DNA of 64,000 nt, taken from assembly GCF_008711155.1 (NCBI RefSeq), contig NZ_VUYQ01000005.1:186001-250000 (forward strand). Direction: 5' to 3'. Shown here piece by piece: positions 18,775 through 29,775 of this stretch. The translations under genes were made by a program, and so were the position numbers. Positions within the stretch are counted from its first letter, which is position 1; the number at the start of each line of letters is the position of its first letter. The stretch comes from Dechloromonas sp. CZR5 (GTDB lineage: Bacteria > Pseudomonadota > Gammaproteobacteria > Burkholderiales > Rhodocyclaceae). The notes under the pieces were generated by a model. It was not told the DNA's origin. It worked only from the letters and a program-made list of their open reading frames with translations, and made no database searches.

Positions 18775-19328
18775 TCCTCGATGCGCAGCTTGAGTTCGAC
18801 TTCACCGGGACGGATGATGGTCAGCCTCGCCGGCAGGGCTGCGGCCCGGTCGTTGTCGTAGGCGTAATCGATCTGCCAGCCGGATTCGATCAGTCGGCCG
18901 GGGCGTCCCCGGGCATCGGGTTCGACGGTGGCTGCGCTGCCGCTGCGACCGAGTAGCCAGGCCGGCAGGCGGGATACCGGCAGGGGCAGGCCGGTGGCGG
19001 TCGTGATGAGCTCCTCCGGGTCGGACGATTCGCTCTCCTGTCCGTCGCCGGTGCGCAAGGTGGATCGTTGCGGGGTGATGTCGATCTCGGCAAGGCCGTA
19101 GCCAAGGGGGCTGGCGAGCAGCACGCGGTCGCGCTGCCCGGTGTGGGTCCAGGTCAGGCGTCCGTTGGCACTCTGGGGCGACTGTCCGGAAGGCGTGGCG
19201 CGCAGGGCGAAACGCGCCTCCAGCGCAAAGTCGCGGATGCTGTCGCGGTCGAGCGGTGCAGCGGGGGGGAGACCGGCGCAACCGGCCAGCAGGCCCAGCG
19301 CCAGTAGTGGAATGCAGCGCCGAATCAA
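18756..19328 (-). CDS. lolB: Outer-membrane lipoprotein LolB
   Basis: A 190-residue lipoprotein that receives lipoproteins from LolA and inserts them into the outer membrane. The signal ends in the lipobox LLAGC (Cys about residue 18). The mature part has the LolB pattern FALEARFALRA, NGRLTWTHTGQRDRVLLASPLGYGLAEI and the later PAWLLGR and GWQIDYAYD segments. It overlaps the TPR gene upstream by four bases and ispE downstream. Confidence 0.95.
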   Translation of the reverse strand: MIRRCIPLLALGLLAGCAGLPPAAPLDRDSIRDFALEARFALRATPSGQSPQSANGRLTWTHTGQRDRVLLASPLGYGLAEIDITPQRSTLRTGDGQESESSDPEELITTATGLPLPVSRLPAWLLGRSGSAATVEPDARGRPGRLIESGWQIDYAYDNDRAAALPARLTIIRPGEVELKLRIEEWRETP

Positions 19329-21040
19329 GGCAGGAATTTCTTGACGGTTCCCGCCAGCGCTTCGTTTTCCGGATTGGCCTTGTATGCCTCGCGCAAAATG
19401 CGCCGGGCCTCGTCCTTGCGCTCCAGCACCCAGAGTACTTCGCCCAGGTGGGCGGCGATTTCCGGATCGGCCTTGATGCGGTAGGCACGCTCCAGCGTCT
19501 GCAAGGCTTCGGCGAACTTGCCCTGGCGGTAGAGAACCCAGCCCATGCTATCCATGATGAAGGGATCTTCGGGCGCCAGCGCGAGCGCCCGGGCGATCAG
19601 GTCATGGGCTTCGGGAAGCCGGAGATTGCGTTCGGCCAGCGAGTAGCCTAGGGCATTCAGGGCGTGGGCATGGTCCGGCTTGAGGCTGAGCAACTGTTTG
19701 AGATGCGTTTCCAGCAGCTCCGGTTTGCCGATTCGCTCAGCCGTCAGGGCCGCTTCGTAGAGCAGCTCGGTATCGTTTGGCTGGGCGGTCAGTGCCCGGT
19801 CGAGAACGATATAGGCATCGTTGTGACGACCTGCTTCGCGCAGCAGTTGCGATTCGGCCAGGATGAGCTGGGTCCGTTCGGCGGGCGTGCCGCCGCGCGT
19901 GTCGCGCAGCAAGGCTCGCGCGTCGTCGGGCTTGCCCTGTTGCATCAGGATCTGCGCGGCGCGTGAGCGGGCCGGGACGTACTGTTCGCCGCCCGCTACC
20001 TGGCGGTAATGGGCGAGTGCTGCTTCCGGCTTCTTCTGTTCCTGGTCCAGCTGGCCAAGGAAGAAATGGATGGCGTTCTTGTCCGGAAAATCGGTTTGCA
20101 GCAGATGCTCCAGCTGACTGCGGCCGGTGGTCGTGTCGCCTTGCTGCAGGGCGAGCATGGCAACCGGGTAGATGACATCCGGGCTGTCGGGATTGGCGGC
20201 GATCAGTCGATCGAAATGGCGACGCGATTCGTCGTACCGCTTTTCGCTGATCAGCAGACGGGCCAGGGTCAGGCGGGCATCGTTGGCGCTCGGGTTGCGG
20301 CCGACGAATTCGTCGAGGCTGTCAATGGCGGTCTTGGCCGACTGTCTGGCCTGGAGCTGGGCGCGGGCAATGGCCGCGGTTTCCCAGCCGGGGCGCAGTT
20401 GCAGCGATTTTTCGGTTTCGATCAGCGCGCGCAGGTTATCACCGGCGTTGGCGGCGGCCTGGGCCATGGCGAAATGCGCTTCCGGCAGCGTGTCGTAGGG
20501 TGCGGCGACCTTGTCGATCAGGCTCTGCACGGCTTTCTTGTCATTGATTTTGCCGAGCATGCGGTTGAGGTGCAGCAGGTTGCCTCCGATGTTCGGCTTG
20601 TCCTGATCGAGCAATGCAGCCAGTTGCGGCGCAAGGTCGTCGAGCCGGTTGGCCATGACCAACAGCGAGGATTGCGTCTGGCGAGCCTTCGCCGAGTCCG
20701 GTTCGACTTCGAGCCATAGTTTGGAAAGTTCCAGCGCACGGTCGTACTGGCGCGCGAAACCGGCAATTTCGGTGGCCCGGGCGATGACCTTGGGGTCGCG
20801 CGTACGGACGGCAAGGTCCGACCAGGCATCGGAACCCAGTTTGGGGTCGCCGCGCTGCAAGGCGAACTCGCCGACGAGCGCCTGGAATACCGTACGGGCG
20901 AGGACATCCTCGCTCGAGGCTGGTACGCCGGTTCGCTTGCCGCCTGGGCGCGCGGGCGGGTCGCCTGCGGCCAGGCCGAGTCCGCTGTGGGTCAGTCCCA
21001 GCGCGAGGGTAAGGGCGGCGACGAGAAACTTCGATGACAT
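19325..21040 (-). CDS. Secreted tetratricopeptide-repeat protein
   Basis: A 571-residue protein with a signal peptide (about 1-26, cleaved near LAAGD) and repeated helical hairpins that fit TPRs from about residue 45 to the end; the clearest units are near 290-330 and 435-540 (LNALGYSLAERNLRLPEAHD and MDSMGWVLYRQGKFAEAL). This protein is usually found directly upstream of lolB in betaproteobacteria and is expected in the periplasm or outer-membrane face as a protein-interaction scaffold. No enzyme domain is seen. Its ATGA end overlaps lolB, suggesting one envelope operon. Confidence 0.9.
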   Translation of the reverse strand: MSSKFLVAALTLALGLTHSGLGLAAGDPPARPGGKRTGVPASSEDVLARTVFQALVGEFALQRGDPKLGSDAWSDLAVRTRDPKVIARATEIAGFARQYDRALELSKLWLEVEPDSAKARQTQSSLLVMANRLDDLAPQLAALLDQDKPNIGGNLLHLNRMLGKINDKKAVQSLIDKVAAPYDTLPEAHFAMAQAAANAGDNLRALIETEKSLQLRPGWETAAIARAQLQARQSAKTAIDSLDEFVGRNPSANDARLTLARLLISEKRYDESRRHFDRLIAANPDSPDVIYPVAMLALQQGDTTTGRSQLEHLLQTDFPDKNAIHFFLGQLDQEQKKPEAALAHYRQVAGGEQYVPARSRAAQILMQQGKPDDARALLRDTRGGTPAERTQLILAESQLLREAGRHNDAYIVLDRALTAQPNDTELLYEAALTAERIGKPELLETHLKQLLSLKPDHAHALNALGYSLAERNLRLPEAHDLIARALALAPEDPFIMDSMGWVLYRQGKFAEALQTLERAYRIKADPEIAAHLGEVLWVLERKDEARRILREAYKANPENEALAGTVKKFLP

Positions 21041-21138
21041 GGACGGCTTTCGTTCGAGTGGGTGCGAATCTGCTGCTTGGAGCGCATAAAATCCAATTAG
21101 TTTGCGATGTTATTTGGGTTTGCGCGGAGGAACAAGCA

Positions 21139-21972
21139 ATGCCGGAGTTGCCGGAGGTCGAAGTCTGTCGTCGCGGTATCGCGCCGGAACTGGTCGGGGA
21201 GGTCGTGCGGGGTGTCGTGATCAGGGTGCCCAAATTGCGGCACGAGATACCCCGGTTGTTGGCCGATTTGCTTCCGGGGTGCGAGATCGTCGCCGTGCGG
21301 CGCCGTGCCAAGTATCTGCTGATCGATTGTCGGAGGGCGGGCGTCGAGGGAAGCCTGATCATTCACCTGGGTATGTCGGGAAACTTGCGCTTCGTGCCAG
21401 GCGACCTGCCGCCGGAGAAGCACGATCATTTCGATCTGGTCCTGACAAACCAGATTCTGCGCTTTGCCGATCCTCGCCGCTTCGGGGTTGTCCTATGGCA
21501 ACCGGGGCCCCCGGCCTTGGCCGAGCGGCATCCCTTGCTGGCCTCGCAAGGACTCGAGCCACTCTCCGGGGATTTCACCGTCGACTGGCTCTACGCCGCC
21601 CTGGCCCGGCGCAGTGGCCCGATCAAGCCGGCCTTGATGGATAGCCATCTGGTGGTCGGGATAGGCAATATCTACGCCTCGGAGAGCCTGTTCCGGGCAG
21701 GTATCTCTCCATTGCGGGCGGTAAACCGGATCAGCCGCGCCCGCTACGGGATTCTGGTGCCGGCGATACGCGAAACGCTGTCGGATGCCATCGCTGCAGG
21801 CGGTAGCAGCATTCGGGATTATGTGCATAGCGATGGCGGTGCAGGGTGTTTCCAGATTCAGGCGGGGGTTTACGACCGTGCCGGCGAACCCTGCCTGCGC
21901 TGCGGCGGCGTGGTCAAACAAGTTCGCCAAGCCGGGCGCAGCACCTATTACTGTTCGGGGTGCCAGCATTAA
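21139..21972 (+). CDS. mutM: Formamidopyrimidine-DNA glycosylase
   Basis: A 277-residue base-excision repair enzyme removing 8-oxoguanine and related lesions. The mature start PELPEVE provides catalytic Pro and Glu, a Lys lies in the conserved RRRAKYL segment, the helix-two-turn-helix includes GIGNIYASE, and a C-terminal zinc finger has CLRCGG and CSGC. The start at 21139 is fixed by the essential N-terminal MPELPE and has GGAGG just upstream. It is divergent from the TPR-lolB-ispE operon. Confidence 0.97.
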   Translation: MPELPEVEVCRRGIAPELVGEVVRGVVIRVPKLRHEIPRLLADLLPGCEIVAVRRRAKYLLIDCRRAGVEGSLIIHLGMSGNLRFVPGDLPPEKHDHFDLVLTNQILRFADPRRFGVVLWQPGPPALAERHPLLASQGLEPLSGDFTVDWLYAALARRSGPIKPALMDSHLVVGIGNIYASESLFRAGISPLRAVNRISRARYGILVPAIRETLSDAIAAGGSSIRDYVHSDGGAGCFQIQAGVYDRAGEPCLRCGGVVKQVRQAGRSTYYCSGCQH

Positions 21973-22038
21973 ATCTCTTCTGCAAGCCCCTGTTTTTATG
22001 CTAGATTGGGGATTCTGTTAGCACTCGGGAATGCAATT

Positions 22039-23988
22039 ATGTCGCTGGCTGATCAATTCGCCGCCTATTCTGCCTGGCGTTCGCGCCTCGCCGCCCATGT
22101 CGGCGAACTTCAGAACTGGCTGGGCCAAAACGAACTTTCCGATGCCCAGAGCGATCTGCGTCTGACCCAACTGCTTGATCGGCTGCGCGAGGATCGTCTG
22201 AACGTCGCCTTCGTTGCCGAGTTCTCGCGGGGCAAGTCCGAGCTGATCAATGCCATTTTCTTCGCCGACTACGGGAACCGGATGCTGCCCTCGTCGGCCG
22301 GCCGTACCACGATGTGTCCGACCGAACTGCTGTTCGATGGCAACAAGCTGCCGTGCATCGAGTTGCTGCCGATCCAGACGCGCTCCTCGAATTCCAGCGT
22401 CAGCGAATACAAGCGTTTCCCCGACGAATGGACGCAGGTCCCGCTCGATACCAACTCGCCGGATGCCATGCAGGATGCTCTGCGCCATGTCAGCGAGACG
22501 ACCCGGGTGACCCCGGCGGAGGCGACGCGACTGGGATTCGCCGTCGGCGAGGCGCAGGCCGATCTATACACCGTCGGCAGCGATGGCCTTGTCGAGGTGC
22601 CGCGCTGGCGCCATGCCATGATCAACTTTCCGCATCCCTTGCTCAAGCAGGGGCTGGTCATTCTCGATACGCCGGGCCTGAACGCCATCGGCGCCGAACC
22701 CGAACTTACGCTGTCGCTCCTTCCCAATGCGCACGCGGTGTTGTTCATCCTGGCGGCCGACAGCGGGGTGACGCAATCGGATATGGCCATCTGGCGCGAG
22801 CATATCTGCGGTGGCGGCGTGGCCAGGCGCGGCCGTATGGTCGTTCTGAACAAGATCGATGGTCAGTGGGACGAGTTGAAAGCGCAGGATGAGATCGATG
22901 CCGAGATCCAGCGCCAGGTCGAGGCGAGCGCGGACATCCTCGAATTGCCGGTCGGTCAGGTGTTTCCGGTGTCGGCCCAGAAAGGCCTGGTTGCCAAGAT
23001 CAACGGCGATGCCGCCTTGCTGGAAAAGAGCCGTCTGCCTTTGCTGGAGGCGGCACTCTCCAAGGAGCTGATTCCGGCCAAGCGCGACATCGTTTGCGAC
23101 AGTACGGAAGGCGAGTTTGGCGATGTCAGCCGTCGTGTGCGCGGCCTGCTCGATTCGCGGATGGACGGCTTGCGCGAGCAATTGACGGAGCTCACCGAAT
23201 TGCGCGGCAAGAACAAGGGCGTCGTCGAATACATGATGGGCAAGGTGCGGGCGGAAAAGGACGAGTTCGAGTCCGGCCTGCAGCGTTACTACGCCGTGCG
23301 CAGCGTGTTCTCGACGTTGACCAACAATCTGTTCGGCCATTTGGGGCTCGATGTCCTGCGCCAATTGACGCACGAAACGCGTGCGACCATGGACGAAGCG
23401 GTTTTCTCGAAAACCCTGTCCGACGCGATGGCCAATTTCTTTGCCCGGTCACGCGAGGCGCTGACCAAGTCGAGTGGTGAAATTGGCGAAATTCTCGCCA
23501 TGATGGAGGCGGTCTACAAGAAATTTACGGTCGAGCATGGTCTGAAGCTCGGTTCGCCGACCAGTTTTTCGCTGTTGCGCTACGAAAAGGAGCTCGACCG
23601 CCTGCAAGCCTGGTGCAATGATCATCTGAATACCATGATCAGCTTGATGACCCACGACAAGAAAAACATCACGCAGAAGTTCTTCGAGGAAGTCGCAGTC
23701 CAGGTGCGTCGCGCCTTCGAGCACGCCAACCGGGATGCCGAAGTCTGGCTGCGCGCGGTGATGGCGCCGATGGAGACGCAGGTTCGCGAACACCAGATCC
23801 AGCTGAAGCGCCGTCTGGAAAGCATCAAGCGCATTCATCAGGCTACCGACACGCTGGAGGATCGTATCGCCGAACTGGAAGGCGTCGAGGCTACCCTGAA
23901 GCAGCAGATCGCGGCACTCGAAGAGATTATCGGTCGCGTTCAGGAAATGCTGGTGCCGCTCGGCGACCGGGAGTTGCGCGCTGCCTGA
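22039..23988 (+). CDS. Dynamin-family GTPase
   Basis: A 649-residue protein with a dynamin-like GTPase domain: P-loop AEFSRGKSELINAIF near residue 60, a switch Thr in SSAGRTTMCPTE, G3 DTPGLN near 210 and G4 NKID near 271. A long helical stalk follows, with a coiled coil near the C-terminus (about 590-640). Bacterial dynamin-like proteins remodel or protect membranes, and some act in phage defence or cytokinesis; no direct clue distinguishes these. It is a single-gene unit, 66 bases after mutM and ended by a strong hairpin. The ATG at 22039 (MSLADQF) is preferred over one 11 residues upstream. Confidence 0.88.
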   Translation: MSLADQFAAYSAWRSRLAAHVGELQNWLGQNELSDAQSDLRLTQLLDRLREDRLNVAFVAEFSRGKSELINAIFFADYGNRMLPSSAGRTTMCPTELLFDGNKLPCIELLPIQTRSSNSSVSEYKRFPDEWTQVPLDTNSPDAMQDALRHVSETTRVTPAEATRLGFAVGEAQADLYTVGSDGLVEVPRWRHAMINFPHPLLKQGLVILDTPGLNAIGAEPELTLSLLPNAHAVLFILAADSGVTQSDMAIWREHICGGGVARRGRMVVLNKIDGQWDELKAQDEIDAEIQRQVEASADILELPVGQVFPVSAQKGLVAKINGDAALLEKSRLPLLEAALSKELIPAKRDIVCDSTEGEFGDVSRRVRGLLDSRMDGLREQLTELTELRGKNKGVVEYMMGKVRAEKDEFESGLQRYYAVRSVFSTLTNNLFGHLGLDVLRQLTHETRATMDEAVFSKTLSDAMANFFARSREALTKSSGEIGEILAMMEAVYKKFTVEHGLKLGSPTSFSLLRYEKELDRLQAWCNDHLNTMISLMTHDKKNITQKFFEEVAVQVRRAFEHANRDAEVWLRAVMAPMETQVREHQIQLKRRLESIKRIHQATDTLEDRIAELEGVEATLKQQIAALEEIIGRVQEMLVPLGDRELRAA

Positions 23989-24011
23989 CCGGGCGGATCG
24001 GCAGGCAAAGC

Positions 24012-24046
24012 ATAAAAAAACCCGCGATATTCGCGGGTTTTTTTAT
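24012..24046. terminator. Bidirectional terminator
   Basis: A-tract, stem CCCGCGA/TCGCGGG with a short AT loop, then seven T residues before ATGGGG. It lies between the convergent dynamin and ferredoxin genes and should serve both strands. Confidence 0.92.
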
Positions 24047-24060
24047 GGGGCAGACTGTGC

Positions 24061-25365
<1,305 letters not shown>

Positions 25366-25369
<4 letters not shown>

Positions 25370-26670
25370 TCGGCGGCCACCGTCACGGTGATCAGGTTTT
25401 CCGGGCGAACGCGGCGAGCGAATGCCTGCTTGACGTCTTCGGCCGTAACCGCCTGAACCTTGGCCTGGTACTGGTCGAGATAGTCGAGCGGCAGGTCGAA
25501 GAAACCGATGGCGGCGACGTTGTCGAGGATCTTCTTGTTGCTGTCCAGGCGCAGCGGGAAACTGCCGATCAGATTGGCCTTGGCGGCGGCCAGCTCTTCT
25601 GCGGTCGGCCCTTCCTTCAGGAAAGCATCGAGGATGTCGCGGGAGACCTTGATGGCATCCTTGGCTTGCGAGCGCTTGGTCTGCAGGCCGATCTGAAAGG
25701 GACCGGTCTGGCGCATGGGGGCGAAGTAGCTGTAGACGCTGTAGGCGTAGCCGCGCTTGTCGCGGACTTCCTTCATCAGGCGGGAGACGAAGCCGCCGCC
25801 GCCGAGTGTGTAGTTGCCGACGAGGAGCGGGAAAAAGTCGGGGTTGCCGCGCTCGATGGCCGGCAGGCCGATGTAAACGTGAGCCTGGCTGGCCGGGTGG
25901 GCAATCCGGGTCTGGCCGCCCTTGGGCTGCTCGGGCATGCCGGGCAGGGTTGCTGCCTGGCCCTTGGGCATGCCGGCGGTGATGGCATCGGCGATCTTTT
26001 CCGCTTCTTGGCGCGACAGGTCGCCGACCAGCGTGATGCTGGCGTTGGCGGCGTTGTAGTAGCGGGCGTGGAAGGCCGCCATGTCGTCGCGGTTCAGCGC
26101 GGCCACGCTCTCCGGCGTGGCTTGCCGGCCGTAGGGGTGGTCGGGGTAGAGGGCAGCCCAGAAAGCCTTGCCGGCAATGCTGTCGGGGCGGGTCATCGCT
26201 TCCTTGAGGCCGGCGATGGTGCGCGCTTTTTCGCGTTCGAACACGGCAGCGTCGAAATGCGGTGCCTGCAGCACGTCCTTCAGAATGGCCAGCGCCGTGT
26301 CGCGCTTGTCGCGGGCCGACAGCGTGCGCAGCGAAACGCTGGCGCGGTCGGTGTCGGCGCTGCCGCCCAGATTGGCGCCGATGTCGGCGAGCTGTTCGGC
26401 AATGGCCGTCTCATCGAGCTTGCCCGCGCCGTTGTCGAGCGTTGCCCGGGTCAGCGCGGCGAGACCGGCCTTGCCGACCGGGTCGAACATCGAACCAGCG
26501 GCGAAATCGACCTGCACGTCGAGCATCGGCAGGACGCGACTTTCGACGAAATAGACACGGGCGCCGGAGGACGACACCCAGTGCTCGATCTTGATTCCGG
26601 CCAGGGCGCTCTGGGTGAGCAGGAAGGCGAAGGCGGCGACGATCAGTCTGGTCATGGCGGTATTCATCAA
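25366..26670 (-). CDS. M16 family peptidase homologue lacking the zinc site
   Basis: A 434-residue secreted M16-fold protein with a signal peptide (MTRLIVAAFAFLLTQSALA from an internal Met at about residue 6). Where catalytic members have HxxEH, this one reads LAALTRA, so it should be inactive and act as the partner subunit. It keeps the M16 C-terminal half features, including TLGGGGFVSRLMKEVRDKRGYAYSV with the R/Y pair. It overlaps the active M16 gene upstream by four bases, matching the two-subunit architecture of mitochondrial-processing-peptidase-like proteases. It should be periplasmic. Confidence 0.9.
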
Positions 26671-28025
26671 TGGCGGGTGGCGGCGGCCGGACGGCGGGGC
26701 TTGCCATCGAGCGGTTGCGGATCGAGGACGCCGACGGTCAGCGCGTCGTCGTTGAAATATTTTTTGGCGACGGCCTGGATCTGCTCGGCGGTGACCTGCT
26801 GCAGTTTCTCGAGCATGCGGTCCAGTTTCCGGTAAGGCAGGCCGGCGGACTCGATCTGGCCGATTTCCATCGTCTGGCCGAACATCGAATCCTTCTTATA
26901 GACTTCGCTGGCGATCAGTTGGGCCTTGGCACGCTTCAGCTCGGCTTGGCTGACGCCATCCTGCTGGACGCGGACGATTTCGGCGCGCAGGGCGGCTTCC
27001 AGGTCGGCCACCGTCTTGCCTTCCGACGGGGTGGCATGCAGGTAGAGCGTGCCGGGGCCGCGGGCGGTGCTGTCGTAATCGATGCCGGCTGCCAGGGCGA
27101 CCTTGTCTTCACGCACCAGCTTCTTGTTGAAGCGGGCCGCATCGTGGCCATCGAGAATGGCGGAGAGCATTTCCAGGGCGTAGGGGTCGCTGTCCTTTTC
27201 CACGTCGCGCAGGATGGGGGCCTTGTAGCCCATGATCAGCACAGGCAATTCGGCCGGCGCCTTGACCGTGATGCGGCGGGTGCCTTCCTGCTTCGGCTCG
27301 ATCTGCTGGCGGCGAATCGGCAGCGGGCGGCCTTCGAGCGGGCCGTAATACTTCTCGGCGAGCGCGAAGACGGCCTGGTGGTCGACATCGCCAGTGATCA
27401 CGACATAGGCGTTGTTCGGCACGTACCAGGTGTCGTACCAGGCCTTGGCATCGGCCGCGGTCATCGTTTCGAGATCGTTCATCCAGCCGATGATCGGGCG
27501 GCGGTAAGGGTGGGCCTGGAAGGCGACGGCGTTCATCTGCTCGAACAGCTTCGATTGCGGGTTGTCATCGGTGCGCATGCGGCGCTCTTCCATGACGACC
27601 TTGATTTCCTGCTCGAATTCCTTGGCGTCGACGTTGAGATGGCGCATCCGGTCGGCTTCGAGCTGGATCACGTCTTCCAGCTTTTCCTTGGGAATCTGCT
27701 GGAAATAGGCGGTGTAGTCGCGGCTGGTAAAGGCATTGTCCTTGCCGCCAGCCGCGGCGACGCGCTTGTTGAACTCGCCGGGACCGACGCTCGGCGTGCC
27801 TTTGAACATCATGTGTTCGAGGACGTGGGCGACGCCGGACTGGCCATCGACCTCGTCCATGCTGCCGATGCGGTACCACACCATCTGGACGGCGGTCGGC
27901 GCACGCCGGTCTTCCTTGACGATGACGCGCAGGCCATTCTTCAGCGTGGTTTCGTAAGGGTTGGCCAAGGCTGCCGAGGACAGGCCGGCAGCAAGCAAAA
28001 CGGAGAGCAGGTATTTGTGGCGCAT
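26667..28025 (-). CDS. M16 family zinc peptidase (catalytic subunit)
   Basis: A 452-residue secreted zinc protease. A signal peptide ending SAALA is followed by the active-site HVLEHMMFKG (HxxEH near residue 60) and the distal Glu in the LEADRMRHL/KVVMEERR region. The start at 28025 gives a clean signal peptide; the frame is open further upstream but lacks one. The downstream overlapping gene is its inactive homologue, so they likely form a periplasmic heterodimer degrading peptides. ftsY is divergent, 110 bases away. Confidence 0.92.
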   Translation of the reverse strand: MRHKYLLSVLLAAGLSSAALANPYETTLKNGLRVIVKEDRRAPTAVQMVWYRIGSMDEVDGQSGVAHVLEHMMFKGTPSVGPGEFNKRVAAAGGKDNAFTSRDYTAYFQQIPKEKLEDVIQLEADRMRHLNVDAKEFEQEIKVVMEERRMRTDDNPQSKLFEQMNAVAFQAHPYRRPIIGWMNDLETMTAADAKAWYDTWYVPNNAYVVITGDVDHQAVFALAEKYYGPLEGRPLPIRRQQIEPKQEGTRRITVKAPAELPVLIMGYKAPILRDVEKDSDPYALEMLSAILDGHDAARFNKKLVREDKVALAAGIDYDSTARGPGTLYLHATPSEGKTVADLEAALRAEIVRVQQDGVSQAELKRAKAQLIASEVYKKDSMFGQTMEIGQIESAGLPYRKLDRMLEKLQQVTAEQIQAVAKKYFNDDALTVGVLDPQPLDGKPRRPAAATRH

Positions 28026-28135
28026 GGGGGTACGAGGGCTTTCTGCTAGAATTTGCGGCTGATTTTGCATCCAACCGGACGGCATCTTAACGGCTAGCCG
28101 TCCGCCTGTCAGCAAGGCCTGAGACCAACTATTCC

Positions 28136-29125
28136 ATGTTCAGTTTCCTGAAAAAATCCTCGTCCGACGCCAAGCCGGAAGTCCCGGCCGCCGCCGCTCC
28201 TGCCGAGGCCGCCAAACCCTCGTGGCGCGAGCGCCTGTTTCAGGGGCTGGCCAAGACCCGCGCACAGTGGGGCGGCAAGCTCAAAACCATCTTCTCGCGC
28301 GGCAAGGTCGATGACGAACTGCTCGAGGAACTGGAAACCCTGCTGCTGACCAGCGATGTCGGTATCGAGGCGACCACCCACCTGCTCGACGAACTGAAGA
28401 AAGCCGCCAAGCGTGACAAGCTGGAAACGCCTGAGGCGATCCAGAAGGCGCTGGCCGACGCGTTGCTGGAAACGCTCAAGCCGCTCGAGCAGCCACTCGA
28501 TTTCAACACCCACAAGCCCTACGTGATCATGATCGCCGGCGTGAACGGCGCCGGCAAGACGACGTCGATCGGCAAGCTCGCCAAGTATTTCCAGACCCAG
28601 GGCAAGACCGTGCTGCTGGCCGCCGGCGATACCTTCCGCGCCGCCGCCCGCGAGCAGCTGCAGACCTGGGGCGAGCGCAACAACGTCACAGTCATCGCCC
28701 AGGAGTCCGGCGATCCGGCGGCGGTCATCTACGATGCCATCGCGGCCGCCAAGGCGCGCGGTATCGATATCGTGCTGGCCGATACGGCCGGCCGCCTGCC
28801 GACGCAACTGCACCTGATGGAGGAAATCGCCAAGGTGCGCCGCGTGATCCAGAAGATCGAACCGGAAGGCCCGCACGAAACCCTGCTCGTCCTCGACGCC
28901 AACATCGGCCAGAACGCGCTGCAGCAGGTCAAGGCCTTCGACAAGGCGATCAACGTGACTGGCCTGGTCCTGACCAAGCTCGACGGGACGGCCAAGGGCG
29001 GCGTCGTCCTGGGGATCGCCCGTCAGTGCCCGAAGCCGGTCCGCTTCATCGGCGTCGGCGAGCAGATCGACGATCTGCGCCCCTTTTCCGCCAAAGACTT
29101 CGTGGACGCCCTGTTCGAGCAATGA
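28136..29125 (+). CDS. ftsY: Signal recognition particle receptor FtsY
   Basis: A 329-residue SRP GTPase that docks ribosome-SRP complexes at the membrane. After a short acidic/Ala-rich A region (about 1-30), the NG domain shows GVNGAGKTTSIGKLA near residue 137, DTAGRLPTQ, and TKLDGTAKGG. It is shorter in its A region than the E. coli protein, as is usual in betaproteobacteria. Its stop overlaps the ATG of ftsE (ATGA). Confidence 0.97.
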   Translation: MFSFLKKSSSDAKPEVPAAAAPAEAAKPSWRERLFQGLAKTRAQWGGKLKTIFSRGKVDDELLEELETLLLTSDVGIEATTHLLDELKKAAKRDKLETPEAIQKALADALLETLKPLEQPLDFNTHKPYVIMIAGVNGAGKTTSIGKLAKYFQTQGKTVLLAAGDTFRAAAREQLQTWGERNNVTVIAQESGDPAAVIYDAIAAAKARGIDIVLADTAGRLPTQLHLMEEIAKVRRVIQKIEPEGPHETLLVLDANIGQNALQQVKAFDKAINVTGLVLTKLDGTAKGGVVLGIARQCPKPVRFIGVGEQIDDLRPFSAKDFVDALFEQ

Positions 29126-29775
29126 TCGAAGCCAGCAATCTGACCAAGCGCTATCCGGGCGGCCTCGAGGCCGTGAAGGATGCGAGCTTCCGCATCGATG
29201 CCGGCCAGATGGTCCTCATCACCGGCCATTCAGGCGCCGGCAAGACGACGCTGGTCAAGCTGGTATCGACCATCGAACGGCCGACCTCGGGAAGCCTAGT
29301 GGTCAACGGCCAGAACCTGACGGCCCTGCGGCGCAGCGCCATGCCGCACGTACGCCGGCATTTCGGCATGGTTTTCCAGGATCAGAAGCTGCTGTTCGAT
29401 CGCTGTGCGCTCGACAACGTGCTGCTGCCACTGCAGATTGCCGGTTTGCCGCATCGCGAGGCGGTGCGTCGGGGCCGGGCGGCGCTCGACAAGGTCGGCC
29501 TGCTGGCGCGCGAGAAAGCCAACCCGATTGCCTTGTCCGGCGGGGAGCAGCAGCGCCTGGCGATCGCCCGTGCCGTGGTTAATCGGCCGACCGTGCTGAT
29601 TGCCGACGAACCGACCGGTAACCTCGACAGCGAATCGGCGGCCGAGATCCTCGAGATATTTGCCGACTTCCATCGTGTCGGCGTCACCGTCGTGGTGGCC
29701 ACGCATGATCAGACCTGGATCGAGCGTTACCACCCCAACGTGCTGCGCCTGGACCGCGGGAAGGTGGTCGTATGA
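29122..29775 (+). CDS. ftsE: Cell division ATP-binding protein FtsE
   Basis: A 217-residue ABC ATPase. Walker A GHSGAGKTT, signature LSGGEQQRLAIARA, Walker B VLIADEPTGNLD and the H-loop ATHD are all intact. With FtsX it activates septal peptidoglycan hydrolases at the divisome. It overlaps ftsY upstream and ftsX downstream by four bases each, the standard ftsYEX operon. Confidence 0.97.
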   Translation: MIEASNLTKRYPGGLEAVKDASFRIDAGQMVLITGHSGAGKTTLVKLVSTIERPTSGSLVVNGQNLTALRRSAMPHVRRHFGMVFQDQKLLFDRCALDNVLLPLQIAGLPHREAVRRGRAALDKVGLLAREKANPIALSGGEQQRLAIARAVVNRPTVLIADEPTGNLDSESAAEILEIFADFHRVGVTVVVATHDQTWIERYHPNVLRLDRGKVVV

